Part shown: positions 1 to 6,999 of the stretch, in pieces | Layout of the letters: each line of letters starts with the position of its first letter | Position numbering within the stretch: the stretch's first letter is position 1 | Origin: Gammaproteobacteria bacterium | Lineage (GTDB): Bacteria; Pseudomonadota; Gammaproteobacteria; Steroidobacterales; Steroidobacteraceae | Assembly (NCBI GenBank): GCA_004297335.1 | Contig: SCUD01000069.1 | Location: 1 to 39,610 of the forward strand | Direction: 5' to 3' | DNA: 39,610 nt | The notes under the pieces: model-generated | Told to the model about the DNA's origin: nothing | What the model saw: only the letters and a program-made list of their open reading frames with translations | The model's database searches: none | Made by a program: the position numbers and the translations under genes

Positions 1-345
1 CGCGGCGAGGGGATCGCCGTACGCATCGAACTGGCGCCCGCCCTGGTGGATCGTGTGCCGGCGAGCGGCGCCCTGTACCTGATCGCGCGGACCGCCGCGA
101 CCGGCCCGCCGCTCGCTGTGGCCCGCTACGAGCTCGGCAACTGGCCACGCCAACTGGAGTTGACGGACGCGAATGCAATGCTGCCCGGGACGTCGCTCAG
201 GGACCAGGAGCGACTGCAGCTCACCGCGCGGATCTCGCGCTCCGGCCAGCCGGCGGCGGCCAGTGGCGACCTGTTCGGCGAGGTCGGCTATGATCCGGCT
301 GTGGCCGGTCCCATGGTATTGACGATCGACCGCATTGTTCCCTAG
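1..345 (+). CDS. ccmI: CcmI/CycH C-terminal domain (3' end of gene)
   Basis: The reading frame is open from base 1 and ends with TAG at 343-345, so only the last 114 codons are present. The translation matches the C-terminal periplasmic domain of the cytochrome c maturation factor CcmI/CycH: a LAPAL..VP.. start, LYLIART in place of the usual hydrophobic strand, the LTDANAMLPG turn, then ISRSGQP...GDL and a final VLTIDRIVP strand. CcmI delivers apocytochrome c to the CcmFH heme ligation complex. This fits a window that encodes several c-type cytochrome domains. The GTG at 46 is an internal codon, not a start. Confidence 0.8.
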   Translation, partial: RGEGIAVRIELAPALVDRVPASGALYLIARTAATGPPLAVARYELGNWPRQLELTDANAMLPGTSLRDQERLQLTARISRSGQPAAASGDLFGEVGYDPAVAGPMVLTIDRIVP

Positions 346-367
346 TCCAGCGCCCGGAGGGCACAGC

Positions 368-1279
368 ATGGGCCGCGCCCTCGTCGACTACCGATTCCGG
401 CGCCTGCCAAGCGCGTTCCGCTTTTACCCGCGGGCTATTTTCGGCCAGCGCGAGAGCCTGATTCCCGAGGGCCAGACGGTGCCGCGCCTGCAGGCCAGCG
501 CCGAATCCATCGAACCCAGCGCGGGTCACCTGCGGCGCTATCGCGAGGTCTGCGGGTTCGCGGACGATGGGCTGCTGCCGCTGACCTATCCGCATGTGCT
601 GGCGATGCCGCTGTTCGTCGCGATCCTGACCGCTCGGGCGTTCCCGGTTCGGCTGATGGGTCTGGTCCACGTCGCGACCGAGATTCACCAGAAACGTCCA
701 TTACCCGCGAGCGGCCGGTACCAGATGCACAGCTGGGTCGAGGGTTTCCGCAATGCGGACCGCGGCCATGAGTTCGACGTCTGGAGCGAACTCTCGGACC
801 GCGATGGCGTGGTCTGGCAGGAAAAGGTCGTGGCGCTGGCACGCCGGCCTGCCAATTCCGCCGGCGCCGCACGCAGTGCCCGCCAGACGCTGCGCTACGA
901 GAAACCGGCGTCCGGCGACCTCGTAAGCGCAGCCGAAATCGAGGCCCCGGCAGCCGTCGGGAGACGCTACGGGCTGCTGTCGGGAGACCTCAATCCGATC
1001 CACATTGGCGACTACACCGCACGGCGCTTCGGTTTCAATGCAGCGGTAGCGCACGGGATGTGGTCGATGGCGCGCTCGCTCGCGGCGCTCGGGCCGGAGA
1101 CGCAATCCGCGCCGCTGCGGGTTGCCGTGGAGTTCAAGCTGCCGTTGTTCCTGCCCGGCCAGGCCCGGCTGGAGCATTGGCGCCGGGACGATCGCCACGT
1201 GTTCGTGCTGAAGGACCGGGAGGGGCAACGGCCACACCTGGCCGGCGACCTGCAGACGGATCTACGCGAGTTAACATAA
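368..1279 (+). CDS. MaoC-like (R)-hydratase family protein
   Basis: A 303-residue protein with a double-hotdog organisation. The C-terminal half carries the hydratase-2 motif DLNPIH (Asp207 and His212 as the expected catalytic pair), followed by ARRFGF and AVAHGMW. In this family these residues hydrate trans-2-enoyl thioesters. The physiological substrate is not evident. ATG 368 is preferred over an upstream in-frame codon because GGAGG lies at 356-360. The TAA stop (1277-1279) is inside the XerD arm of dif, so the end of the gene is fixed by a recombination site. It follows ccmI by 22 bp. It may once have been cotranscribed with the acyltransferase operon now 2.5 kb downstream. Confidence 0.8.
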   Translation: MGRALVDYRFRRLPSAFRFYPRAIFGQRESLIPEGQTVPRLQASAESIEPSAGHLRRYREVCGFADDGLLPLTYPHVLAMPLFVAILTARAFPVRLMGLVHVATEIHQKRPLPASGRYQMHSWVEGFRNADRGHEFDVWSELSDRDGVVWQEKVVALARRPANSAGAARSARQTLRYEKPASGDLVSAAEIEAPAAVGRRYGLLSGDLNPIHIGDYTARRFGFNAAVAHGMWSMARSLAALGPETQSAPLRVAVEFKLPLFLPGQARLEHWRRDDRHVFVLKDREGQRPHLAGDLQTDLRELT

Positions 1280-1296
1280 TATACATTATGCGAAGT
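1269..1296 (-). other. dif: dif site (attL of Xer-integrated element)
   Basis: Read on the plus strand, the 28 bp are an 11-bp XerD arm AGTTAACATAA (10 of 11 match to the reverse complement of the E. coli dif XerD arm), the 6-bp centre TATACA, and an 11-bp XerC arm TTATGCGAAGT that fits the proteobacterial XerC consensus. XerC and XerD recombine here to resolve chromosome dimers under FtsK control, so the site marks the replication terminus. It overlaps the stop codon of the MaoC-like gene. If the element inserted by Xer recombination, the XerD arm is chromosomal and the XerC arm came from the element, regenerating a working dif. Confidence 0.88.
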
Positions 1297-1517
1297 AGCA
1301 TACTTGGCCCCGCTGGGGTCGCTTGATCGAGTTCCGTCAGCTTCTACTGCGGTCCTAGCCTCGCTCCTGAGGCCCCAGTAACTCGATCCTCTCCATAGAG
1401 TTAGATCGTCTTCCTAACCCATGTTGGGAAGTCCGGGACGGCAACGTCTCGCCCCGGGCCGTTGAAATTCACACCGGGGAAGCCAGGGTCCGGCGTCCCG
1501 CCGGAACAGAGCTGCGG

Positions 1518-1558
1518 GGACAAAGCTGTCCTCGTTGCTTGATGGGACAGCTTTGTCC
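1518..1558. repeat. Perfect 14-bp inverted repeat at element gene start
   Basis: GGACAAAGCTGTCC at 1518-1531 is exactly the reverse complement of 1545-1558, with a 13-base loop. It sits directly before the ribosome-binding site of the first element gene, so it could be an operator, an attenuator or a replication hairpin. A second, weaker hairpin (CTTCCTAAC / GTTGGGAAG, 1410-1418 and 1423-1431, one mismatch) lies in the same leader. The rest of 1297-1517 shows no coding signal. Confidence 0.6.
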
Positions 1559-1571
1559 GGAGGGAATGGAA

Positions 1572-1814
1572 ATGTACGTGAGAGCGGATCAGGAGCAGGA
1601 AGTGACCGAGGAATTCGTGGCCCTCATGGTGGGGCTGGATCGCCTTGTCGATGAGGCGAAGCCGGAGGAATTCCGGCAGCTGCCGGACGGGCTCCGGCGG
1701 CGGCTGATCGTCGTCATGCATGCGCATATGGTCTTCCGTGACCTGTGCGCCCGATATGACGCCTATGTCCTGCGTGAAAGGCTCCCCCCGCCGATAGCGA
1801 ACCTTTCGAACTGA
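1572..1814 (+). CDS. Small hypothetical protein of the dif element
   Basis: An 80-residue mostly helical protein that I do not recognise. ATG 1572 is chosen because GGAGGG at 1559-1564 is 7 bases upstream; the frame also opens at 1542 and 1566, inside or just after the inverted repeat. It is acidic in its N-terminal half (EQEVTEEF) and has a central VGLDRLVDEAKPEEFRQL stretch. It has no Cys/His metal motif beyond scattered residues and no membrane segment. Its place ahead of the XafT-like gene suggests an early element gene, for example a regulator, but no domain supports that. Confidence 0.5.
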   Translation: MYVRADQEQEVTEEFVALMVGLDRLVDEAKPEEFRQLPDGLRRRLIVVMHAHMVFRDLCARYDAYVLRERLPPPIANLSN

Positions 1815-2127
1815 GGCGCCCGGGGGCCGCGTGCGAGGCAAGAAGGCGCGGTTGAAGGACTCGGCGGCCCGATGCTATCGTGACGGCGTAGCTGGAAGAG
1901 CGGCCGCAGGCCCGAAGAAGGCGCCGGGGCAAATCCCCATTGGGGCGAACCGGAGCCGACAGTACGCGGGAACCGCCAGAGCCGTTGCATTCCAGGCTGA
2001 CACCGCACAACGGGCCACCGGCGTTGCAATGCACGCTGGGGACAACGGTGGGGCTTGCTCAGGATCGCCCAGGGCAACCGGCGAGGAAGCGGCCTCCCAT
2101 AACGCGCTGTTTCAAGGAAACGGCACG
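1815..2127. other. Element interval without a firm gene
   Basis: These 313 bases separate the small orphan gene from the XafT-like gene. The frame of the latter stays open back to 1831, but that extension is of low complexity, has no convincing start, and is unlike the family. A short hairpin CCCC-ATT-GGGG lies at 1935-1945. No promoter could be assigned with confidence. Confidence 0.4.
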
Positions 2128-2496
2128 ATGGGAACCCGTTTGTCCGATTCGCGCCCGCTTTCAATTTTCTACGGATACCCTGCCGAGCTGGTCGCCCAGT
2201 GGTGCGCGGTGTCCGTTGCGACAGCTCGAGGCTGGAAGGAAGGCCGGAGGAAGCCGACCCGGCAGGCCTTGAAGCTCTTCGCTCTGTACGCCAATGAGCA
2301 GGTCCTCACGCCACAGTTCCGTGGGTTCAGGGTTCGCAAGGGCGCCTTGGTTGATCCTGCTGGAGAGGCTCTGAGCGCCTCACAGATCGGTGGGTACAGC
2401 ATGATTCTGCAATTCGCGGCCGAGCTCGCGCGCTCGTCCTCCGACGGTCAGGATCGGGCGCGGTACTACCAGCTGCTGGAACGGCTGCAAGCCTGA
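2128..2496 (+). CDS. XafT-like Xer recombination activation factor (DUF3653)
   Basis: A 122-residue protein that resembles the phage DUF3653 / VC1465 family of Xer recombination activation factors. A helix-turn-helix-like segment (residues about 14-50: YPAELVAQWCAVSVATARGW, then KPTRQALKLF) is followed by the family's C-terminal pattern of aromatic-glycine and ALVDPAGE-like residues and a terminal helix with QFAAELAR. XafT of the TLC satellite phage activates XerCD at dif independently of FtsK. The location between two dif-type sites strongly supports the assignment. ATG 2128 follows AAGGAA at 2114-2119. Family membership rests on recognition of the pattern, not on an alignment. Confidence 0.68.
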   Translation: MGTRLSDSRPLSIFYGYPAELVAQWCAVSVATARGWKEGRRKPTRQALKLFALYANEQVLTPQFRGFRVRKGALVDPAGEALSASQIGGYSMILQFAAELARSSSDGQDRARYYQLLERLQA

Positions 2497-2513
2497 GCGG
2501 CGGGGGGTAGTGT

Positions 2514-2571
2514 CTCAGTCTGAGGCGCAGCGGAACGGAATGTGTATGATCCCCGGTTCCGGGGGTAGCAC
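2514..2571 (+). promoter_or_regulatory. Candidate promoter/leader of the 2572 gene
   Basis: The interval contains the palindrome CTCAG-T-CTGAG (2514-2524), a -10-like TATGAT at 2545-2550, and a compact hairpin CCCCGG-TT-CCGGGG (2551-2564) whose right arm overlaps the GGGGG ribosome-binding site of the ATG at 2572. If transcribed, the hairpin could hide the ribosome-binding site. No good -35 box is seen. Confidence 0.35.
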
Positions 2572-3447
2572 ATGCTAAAGCCTCATCTGCTTAGTCCAGA
2601 GGAACGAGAGCGAGTGCTCTCCGAGAACTGGCTGGAACGGGGCTGGTCCGACACAAAAGACTGGTTGGGCCGGTGGCAATTTTGGGTGGCCGAATTGGTC
2701 CTCGGTTGGGGCGTCGGCCTCGTGAAGCAAGACGCCACGGCGGCCCTGCTGTCTATCTTGGGGCTGGCGTTTCTCGCTTGGTGCGTCGCGACGATCAGCG
2801 CGCCCTGGCGACAAAGAAATGAGGCGCGGCAGATTGCAAAGAGCTTCTATTTGCCAAGATTCCAGGTCGGCCACACGGCGACCAAGCCTGTTGAATTTCA
2901 AGACACTGGTGGCAGCAGCGAAGCCCTTATCTTTCTGACGGTTTCCAACCGTGGACAGCCATCGTCCCTAACGGACTGGGCAGTCGCCCCAGTTAGCAGC
3001 AAATTCGAGGTCAGAATACGCAGCCGCCCGAGCATGCTTTATCGCTTCAAGGCGCCAGATAAGCGTCAGGTGTCGTTGGAAGTCTTGGAGTCCGAATCAA
3101 TTAGGAATAGGACCTTTACGCCAATTCCTACTGGCGGTATTGTCAGCGGATTCCTGAATGTTTGGTTTCCAGACGAAAGATTCACCGACATCGTCAAGAA
3201 AGATAAGAACGCATCTTTGGCCGTGAGGTTTCGCGATGCCTTCGGAGAAACCCATCAGTTTCGCGTGAGGCTACTGGACCACTTAATTGAACCCGAAGAG
3301 TTTCCTAGTGTTCCCGGTATTTCCGTGCGAGTTATTAGGCGCGAGCCAAGCCCTAGTGCGCAAGTTGAGCAATCTTCTCCTGCGAATACAATTGAAGAAC
3401 AACCGCCAAGTTCGGCTGAGACAATACCCGGCGGGGCGCTTGGCTGA
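2572..3447 (+). CDS. Hypothetical membrane protein, element cargo
   Basis: A 291-residue protein that I do not recognise. Residues about 36-52 and 56-79 are two hydrophobic segments (WVAELVLGWGVGLV and LLSILGLAFLAWCVAT). They are followed by a soluble domain of about 190 residues rich in beta-like stretches, and a Ser/Pro/Glu-rich tail. The gene is distinctly AT-richer than its surroundings (hand count 58 of 120 G+C over 3121-3240), indicating recent acquisition. ATG 2572 has GGGGG 7-11 bases upstream. It is the largest cargo gene of the dif element. A role in defence, superinfection exclusion or element maintenance is possible, but nothing in the sequence decides. Confidence 0.6.
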   Translation: MLKPHLLSPEERERVLSENWLERGWSDTKDWLGRWQFWVAELVLGWGVGLVKQDATAALLSILGLAFLAWCVATISAPWRQRNEARQIAKSFYLPRFQVGHTATKPVEFQDTGGSSEALIFLTVSNRGQPSSLTDWAVAPVSSKFEVRIRSRPSMLYRFKAPDKRQVSLEVLESESIRNRTFTPIPTGGIVSGFLNVWFPDERFTDIVKKDKNASLAVRFRDAFGETHQFRVRLLDHLIEPEEFPSVPGISVRVIRREPSPSAQVEQSSPANTIEEQPPSSAETIPGGALG

Positions 3448-3759
3448 GCCTGCGGCTTGACCACGGTTGACGACGTAACGGCAGCCGTGCGGCAGCGAGG
3501 CGCCTTTGGCGCCGTCTGCCCGAAGCTCTGCCCTGCCCTGCTGCCGCTGCGGCCTTGGCCGCTCTGCGACGCGCCAGTACACTGCAGCGCCACTCGCCAA
3601 ACACTCTCGAGGGCGCGGCGGGGCCGGCGTAGCCGGCGCCCGCGACCTTCGGAAAGGATCTTGCTGATGCCGGGAAAAGATCGAGGATTTCGGCCGTACC
3701 GGATCCGCTGGCGCTGCCGCCGTGGGTCGTCCTGGCTGGCGCTGGCGGCGGCCGGCTGA
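3448..3759. other. Hairpin-rich noncoding end of the element
   Basis: No supported gene. Three GC-rich hairpins follow each other: 3491-3520 (GGCAG and GGCGCC pairing with GGCGCC and CTGCC around TTT), 3549-3562 (GCGGCC-TT-GGCCGC) and about 3621-3640 (GCCGGC-GTA-GCCGGC core). The first can terminate transcription of the membrane-protein gene. A run of folded single-strand-prone structures before the attachment site also fits an element whose replication passes through single-stranded DNA, though no Rep gene is present. CCCTGCCC at 3531-3538 fits the FtsK-orienting (KOPS) complement, which could be chance. Confidence 0.45.
3491..3520 (+). terminator. Putative terminator hairpin after element cargo gene
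   Basis: GGCAG (3491-3495) pairs with CTGCC (3516-3520), and GGCGCC (3499-3504) pairs with GGCGCC (3508-3513) around a TTT loop, with a small internal bulge. It starts 43 bases after the TGA of the preceding gene. There is no clear T run, so intrinsic termination is uncertain. Confidence 0.4.
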
Positions 3760-3787
3760 TTTGCTCTTGCTATACATTATGCGAAAT
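3760..3787 (-). other. Hybrid dif-like site (attR)
   Basis: The centre TATACA (3771-3776) and the XerC arm TTATGCGAAAT (3777-3787) are intact. The XerD-arm position (3760-3770, TTTGCTCTTGC) has lost the consensus. This is the expected product when an attP lacking a bona fide XerD site recombines with chromosomal dif: the right XerC arm is the original chromosomal one. The acyltransferase reading frame begins 5 bases downstream. Confidence 0.8.
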
Positions 3788-3792
3788 AGCAT

Positions 3793-5193
3793 GTGTTTCA
3801 GCCGAGAGGTCCCGGGGGTCCTCGCTTGACCTGGGACGAACTCCGCCACTTCCACCGGCAGCCTCGGGTCATCGCCTGGTGGATTCGCCGCTGCGGTCCG
3901 GTTCTCGAATGGCTGCAACCAACCCGGCGGCGGACCTTGCTGGTGGCCGGTTCCGTCATCGTCGCGGTGACGCGGCCGGTGATGGATCTGCGCAAGGCCG
4001 GGCCGACCTTCGGCTTCGAACCTGGGATGCTGGAAGGGCTGCTCGTCGTGCTGCTGCTGGCCACCTGGCTGTGGGGCTGGTATCGCGCAGCGCGGCAGTT
4101 CCGGTCCCTGCCGGCCCTGGTGCAGCGACATCCCCTGCTCTGCCTGCATGGCGGCTTCTGGCTGCTGCTGCTCGTGCTCTGGACGACGCAGCCGGCGCAG
4201 CCGCCGGTGCGGGGCGTGCTCGTCGGCTGCGCAGTGGCGCTGCCGTTCCTGCTCTGGCGTCTCGGCTACCTGCTGCTGGCGGCCCAGCGCGGGCGGCTCA
4301 CCGGTACCCGCCTGAGGGATCACCTGATCTACCTGTGGCCGACCTGGGGCGGCACGGACACGCCGTACGGCAAGGGCCATGACTACCTGAAGGGCGTCGA
4401 GGCGCAGGATGTCGAGGCGCTGGCGCGCTCGCAGCTCGCAGGTCTCAAGCTCTTCGTACTCGCGCTCGCCTGCGCGATCGGCAAGGACCTCATCGAAGGC
4501 CTGGTGTTCGGCGAGGACAACGGTATCCGCCGCGCGCTCGGCGGTATCACCCTCGGCATCCCGACTCTCGATGCACATCTGCTGGCGCCACGCGGCGCGC
4601 ACCCGATCTGGACTGGCTGGGCCGCACTGTACTTCGAGCTGTTCCGGCTGGTCCTGCGCATGGGCGCGAATGGTCACGTCATCGTCGGCTGCCTGCGGTT
4701 GTTCGGCTTCAACGTGTTCCGCAACACCTACAAGCCGCTGCTGGCCGAGACCATCGTCGACTTCTGGAATCGCTACTATTTCTATTTCAAGGAACTGCTG
4801 GTCAATACCTTCTTCCTGCCGACCTTCACCCGCTGGTTCCGCCAGAGCCCGCGGCTGCGGCTGCTTGCGGCGGTGTTCGCAGCGGCGTTCTTCGGCAACC
4901 TGTATTATCATGTAATCAAGTCTGCACCGCTGGTGCGCGGCGACTGGATGGCACTGGCGGCAATGTTCAACCCGCGCCTGATCTATTGTTTCCTGCTCGC
5001 GACCGGAATCTACCTGTCGATGCGACGCCAGCAGCTCCGGCCCGGCGCCACTGCGCCGCGCAGCCGTCCGCGGCGAGCGGTCGCGATCCTCGGTGTCTGG
5101 ACCTTCTTCTCCGTGATCCACGTCTGGCACCGCGGCGAGGCCTCCTTCGCCGACCGCGTGGACTTCGTAACCGGCCTGGTCGGGATCGGCTGA
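3793..5193 (+). CDS. MBOAT-family (DltB-like) membrane O-acyltransferase
   Basis: A protein of up to 466 residues with many hydrophobic segments. It contains the MBOAT hallmark (IVDFWNRYYFYFKELL, comparable to the DFWRRWH region of DltB and AlgI). Candidate catalytic histidines are His373 in LYYHVIK and His443/His446 in VIHVWH near the C-terminus. MBOAT proteins pass an acyl group from a carrier to an envelope polymer. The next two genes encode a ligase and a carrier protein, as in dltA and dltC, which supports a Dlt-like role. The start is uncertain: GTG 3793 has no ribosome-binding site, while TTG 3826 follows GGGGG at 3814-3818. The inserted dif element has probably cut the gene off from its ancestral upstream transcription. 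Confidence 0.78.
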   Translation: MFQPRGPGGPRLTWDELRHFHRQPRVIAWWIRRCGPVLEWLQPTRRRTLLVAGSVIVAVTRPVMDLRKAGPTFGFEPGMLEGLLVVLLLATWLWGWYRAARQFRSLPALVQRHPLLCLHGGFWLLLLVLWTTQPAQPPVRGVLVGCAVALPFLLWRLGYLLLAAQRGRLTGTRLRDHLIYLWPTWGGTDTPYGKGHDYLKGVEAQDVEALARSQLAGLKLFVLALACAIGKDLIEGLVFGEDNGIRRALGGITLGIPTLDAHLLAPRGAHPIWTGWAALYFELFRLVLRMGANGHVIVGCLRLFGFNVFRNTYKPLLAETIVDFWNRYYFYFKELLVNTFFLPTFTRWFRQSPRLRLLAAVFAAAFFGNLYYHVIKSAPLVRGDWMALAAMFNPRLIYCFLLATGIYLSMRRQQLRPGATAPRSRPRRAVAILGVWTFFSVIHVWHRGEASFADRVDFVTGLVGIG

Positions 5194-5209
5194 CGGGCGG
5201 TCCGCGATC

Positions 5210-6730
5210 ATGCTGATGCAGCTCAAGGTCGGTTGCCTGGTCGAGCCGTTCAGCGGCCGGCGCTGGTCGCGTGAGGACGTGCAGAGCGAGGTCGGGCTCC
5301 GCGTCGGCCGGCTGCGGGACCTGGGCGTGGCAGCCGGTGACCGCGTCTTCCTGGTGTTCGGCAACCGACTGGAGTTCTTTGCCGAGCTGCTGGCGATCTG
5401 GCGCATCGGGGCCTGCGCCGTGCCGGTCGACGCCCGGCTGACCGCCTTCGAAGTGAACAACCTGGTCCGCGCGGCCGCCCCAAGCCTGGCGCTCGCGGAC
5501 GAGGCAACCCCGGCCGAGGTCCTCGCGGCACTCGCGAGCGCCGGGCTCCGCGCGATCCCGACTACCGATACGGGTGATGGGCCCGGCAGCGCCAGCGATA
5601 TCCGGCTCGACCGCGATGCGCTGATCCTGTTCACCTCGGGCTCCACCGGCGATCCGAAGGGTGTCGTGCATACCCACCGCAGCCTGCGGGCCCGCTGGAC
5701 GGGACTGCGCGATCACCTGCCCGATGCGGCCTTCGAGCGCACGCTGTGCATGCTGCCCACCCATTTCGGGCACGGCCTGATCTGCAACAGCCTGTTCCCC
5801 TGGCTATCGGGCCACGACCTCTACATCACCCCGCCATTCCGGCCGGATCTGGTCGCGCGCGCCGGCGCCCTCATCGACGAGCACGGGATCACCTTCCTTT
5901 CCTCGGTGCCCGCGATCTGGAAGCTGGCGCTCAAGCTCGCCAGGCCGCCACAGCAGGGCACGCTGCGCCGCGTTCACGTGGGCTCGGCGCCCTTGTCGGC
6001 GGCGGCCTGGGAGGAGATCCGCCGCTGGACCGGCACCCGGCAGGTCTGCAATGCCTACGGCATCACCGAGACCGGCAGCTGGGTCGCCGGACTCGCAGAG
6101 GCCGACGTGCCGGCCGAGGATGGCCTGATCGGCACGGGCTGGGGCGCCGTCATCAAGGTGCTGCGGACCGACCAGACAACGGAACTGCCGGCCGCCGACC
6201 TCGAGTGCCAGCCCGGCGAGTCCGGCTACGTGTGGCTCAACACGCCAGCCCTGATGAAAGGCTATTTCCAGCGCGACGATCTCACCGCCCGCGCCGTGGC
6301 CGGCGGCTGGTTCCTGACCGGGGACATCGGCTGTCTCGACGACCAGGGTCGCCTGCTGCTGCGTGGACGCGAGCGTGACGAGATCAACAAGGGCGGCATG
6401 AAGATCTATCCGTCGGACATCGACGCCATCGTCGAGCAGCACGCCGCCGCCGCCGACGTCTGCGCGTTCGCGCTCGATGATGCGATCTATGGACAGGGCG
6501 TTGGCATGGCGGTGGTGCTGAACGACGGCAGTGACGCGGCCATCGGCAGCCTGCACGAGTGGATGAAGTCCCGGCTCGCCGAGCACAAGCTGCCGTCGCG
6601 CTGGTGGCTGCTCGAGGCCATCCCGCGCACCTCGCGGGGCAAGATCAATCGCGACGCGGTCAAGGCCGCCTGCGAGGGGCGGCCGGCGCTGGACCTGCCC
6701 GCCCTGCTCGCGCGGATCAGCGGTCCATGA
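5210..6730 (+). CDS. AMP-forming acyl (carrier/CoA) ligase
   Basis: A 506-residue ANL-superfamily adenylating enzyme with all core motifs in order: the P-loop LFTSGSTGDPKG (from about residue 140), YGITETG, the TGD of the adenylate-binding site in FLTGDIG, the hinge motif GRERDEINKGGMKIYP, and the catalytic lysine Lys478 in RTSRGKINRD. It should activate a carboxylic acid as its adenylate and load it onto the carrier protein encoded immediately downstream, by analogy with DltA. It could instead make a CoA ester. The substrate cannot be read from the sequence. It starts 16 bases after the acyltransferase stop; ATG 5216 is an alternative start. Its stop overlaps the next ATG. Confidence 0.85.
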   Translation: MLMQLKVGCLVEPFSGRRWSREDVQSEVGLRVGRLRDLGVAAGDRVFLVFGNRLEFFAELLAIWRIGACAVPVDARLTAFEVNNLVRAAAPSLALADEATPAEVLAALASAGLRAIPTTDTGDGPGSASDIRLDRDALILFTSGSTGDPKGVVHTHRSLRARWTGLRDHLPDAAFERTLCMLPTHFGHGLICNSLFPWLSGHDLYITPPFRPDLVARAGALIDEHGITFLSSVPAIWKLALKLARPPQQGTLRRVHVGSAPLSAAAWEEIRRWTGTRQVCNAYGITETGSWVAGLAEADVPAEDGLIGTGWGAVIKVLRTDQTTELPAADLECQPGESGYVWLNTPALMKGYFQRDDLTARAVAGGWFLTGDIGCLDDQGRLLLRGRERDEINKGGMKIYPSDIDAIVEQHAAAADVCAFALDDAIYGQGVGMAVVLNDGSDAAIGSLHEWMKSRLAEHKLPSRWWLLEAIPRTSRGKINRDAVKAACEGRPALDLPALLARISGP

Positions 6731-6999
6731 GCGCCGCCCGCGAGCAGCAACGCCAGGAACTGCTGCGGTTCCTGCGCAGCATCCAGAAGGCGGGCCTGCC
6801 GGTCGAGCGCCTCGCGGACGGCGACCCGCTGGTCGCCTCGGGACTGATCGATTCGCTGGCCATCCTGCAGATCGTCACCTGGCTGGAGACCACCTACGGC
6901 ATCGATTTCGCGGTCCGCGGCATCGCCCCCGAGGACCTCGCGACCATCGGCGGCATACTGGAAGTCATCGGCGAATCCGCCGGACGGAGCCCCGCATGA
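6727..6999 (+). CDS. Acyl carrier protein (DltC-like)
   Basis: A 90-residue carrier protein. The phosphopantetheine attachment site is Ser43 in the motif SGLIDSLAIL, followed by a typical helical segment (TWLETTYGIDF) and a predicted third helix around EDLATIGGILEVI. The ATG overlaps the ligase TGA as ATGA, and its own TGA overlaps the next ATG, so translation is coupled on both sides. The frame is open further upstream inside the ligase gene, but only ATG 6727 gives a carrier-sized protein. It presumably carries the acyl group from the ligase to the MBOAT enzyme. Confidence 0.85.
   Translation: MSAAREQQRQELLRFLRSIQKAGLPVERLADGDPLVASGLIDSLAILQIVTWLETTYGIDFAVRGIAPEDLATIGGILEVIGESAGRSPA

Larger units (their letters stand above)
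1280..3776 (+). mobile_element. IMEX-type element integrated at dif
   Basis: About 2.49 kb lies between two copies of TATACATTATGCGAA (from 1280 and from 3771). The copies continue with one mismatch through a shared TAGCAT, 21 of 22 bp identical overall. The left copy has a complete dif. The right copy has a XerC arm but no recognisable XerD arm, as in TLC-phage-like elements that hijack Xer. The interior carries a XafT/DUF3653-like gene, a small orphan gene and an AT-richer membrane-protein gene (58 of 120 G+C over 3121-3240, against 40 of 60 in a host line at 7441). No integrase, transposase or Rep gene is visible, so replication and mobility would depend on host XerCD or a helper. Confidence 0.82.

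Noticed and set aside
1401-1841. Minus-strand 146-codon frame within the dif element
   Set aside because: No ribosome-binding site or motif, and it crosses the perfect inverted repeat and the better-supported plus-strand gene.
1302-3845. Extended similarity between the flanks downstream of both dif-type sites (CGCTTGA and GGGGGTC-like patches)
   Set aside because: Beyond the shared TAGCAT the match is patchy and could be chance; it is not used to define a longer direct repeat.
3283-5646. Long minus-strand open frame of 787 codons
   Set aside because: It is antisense to the MBOAT and ligase genes, of low complexity (Arg/Gln/Ala-rich), and without domain motifs: a GC-rich shadow.
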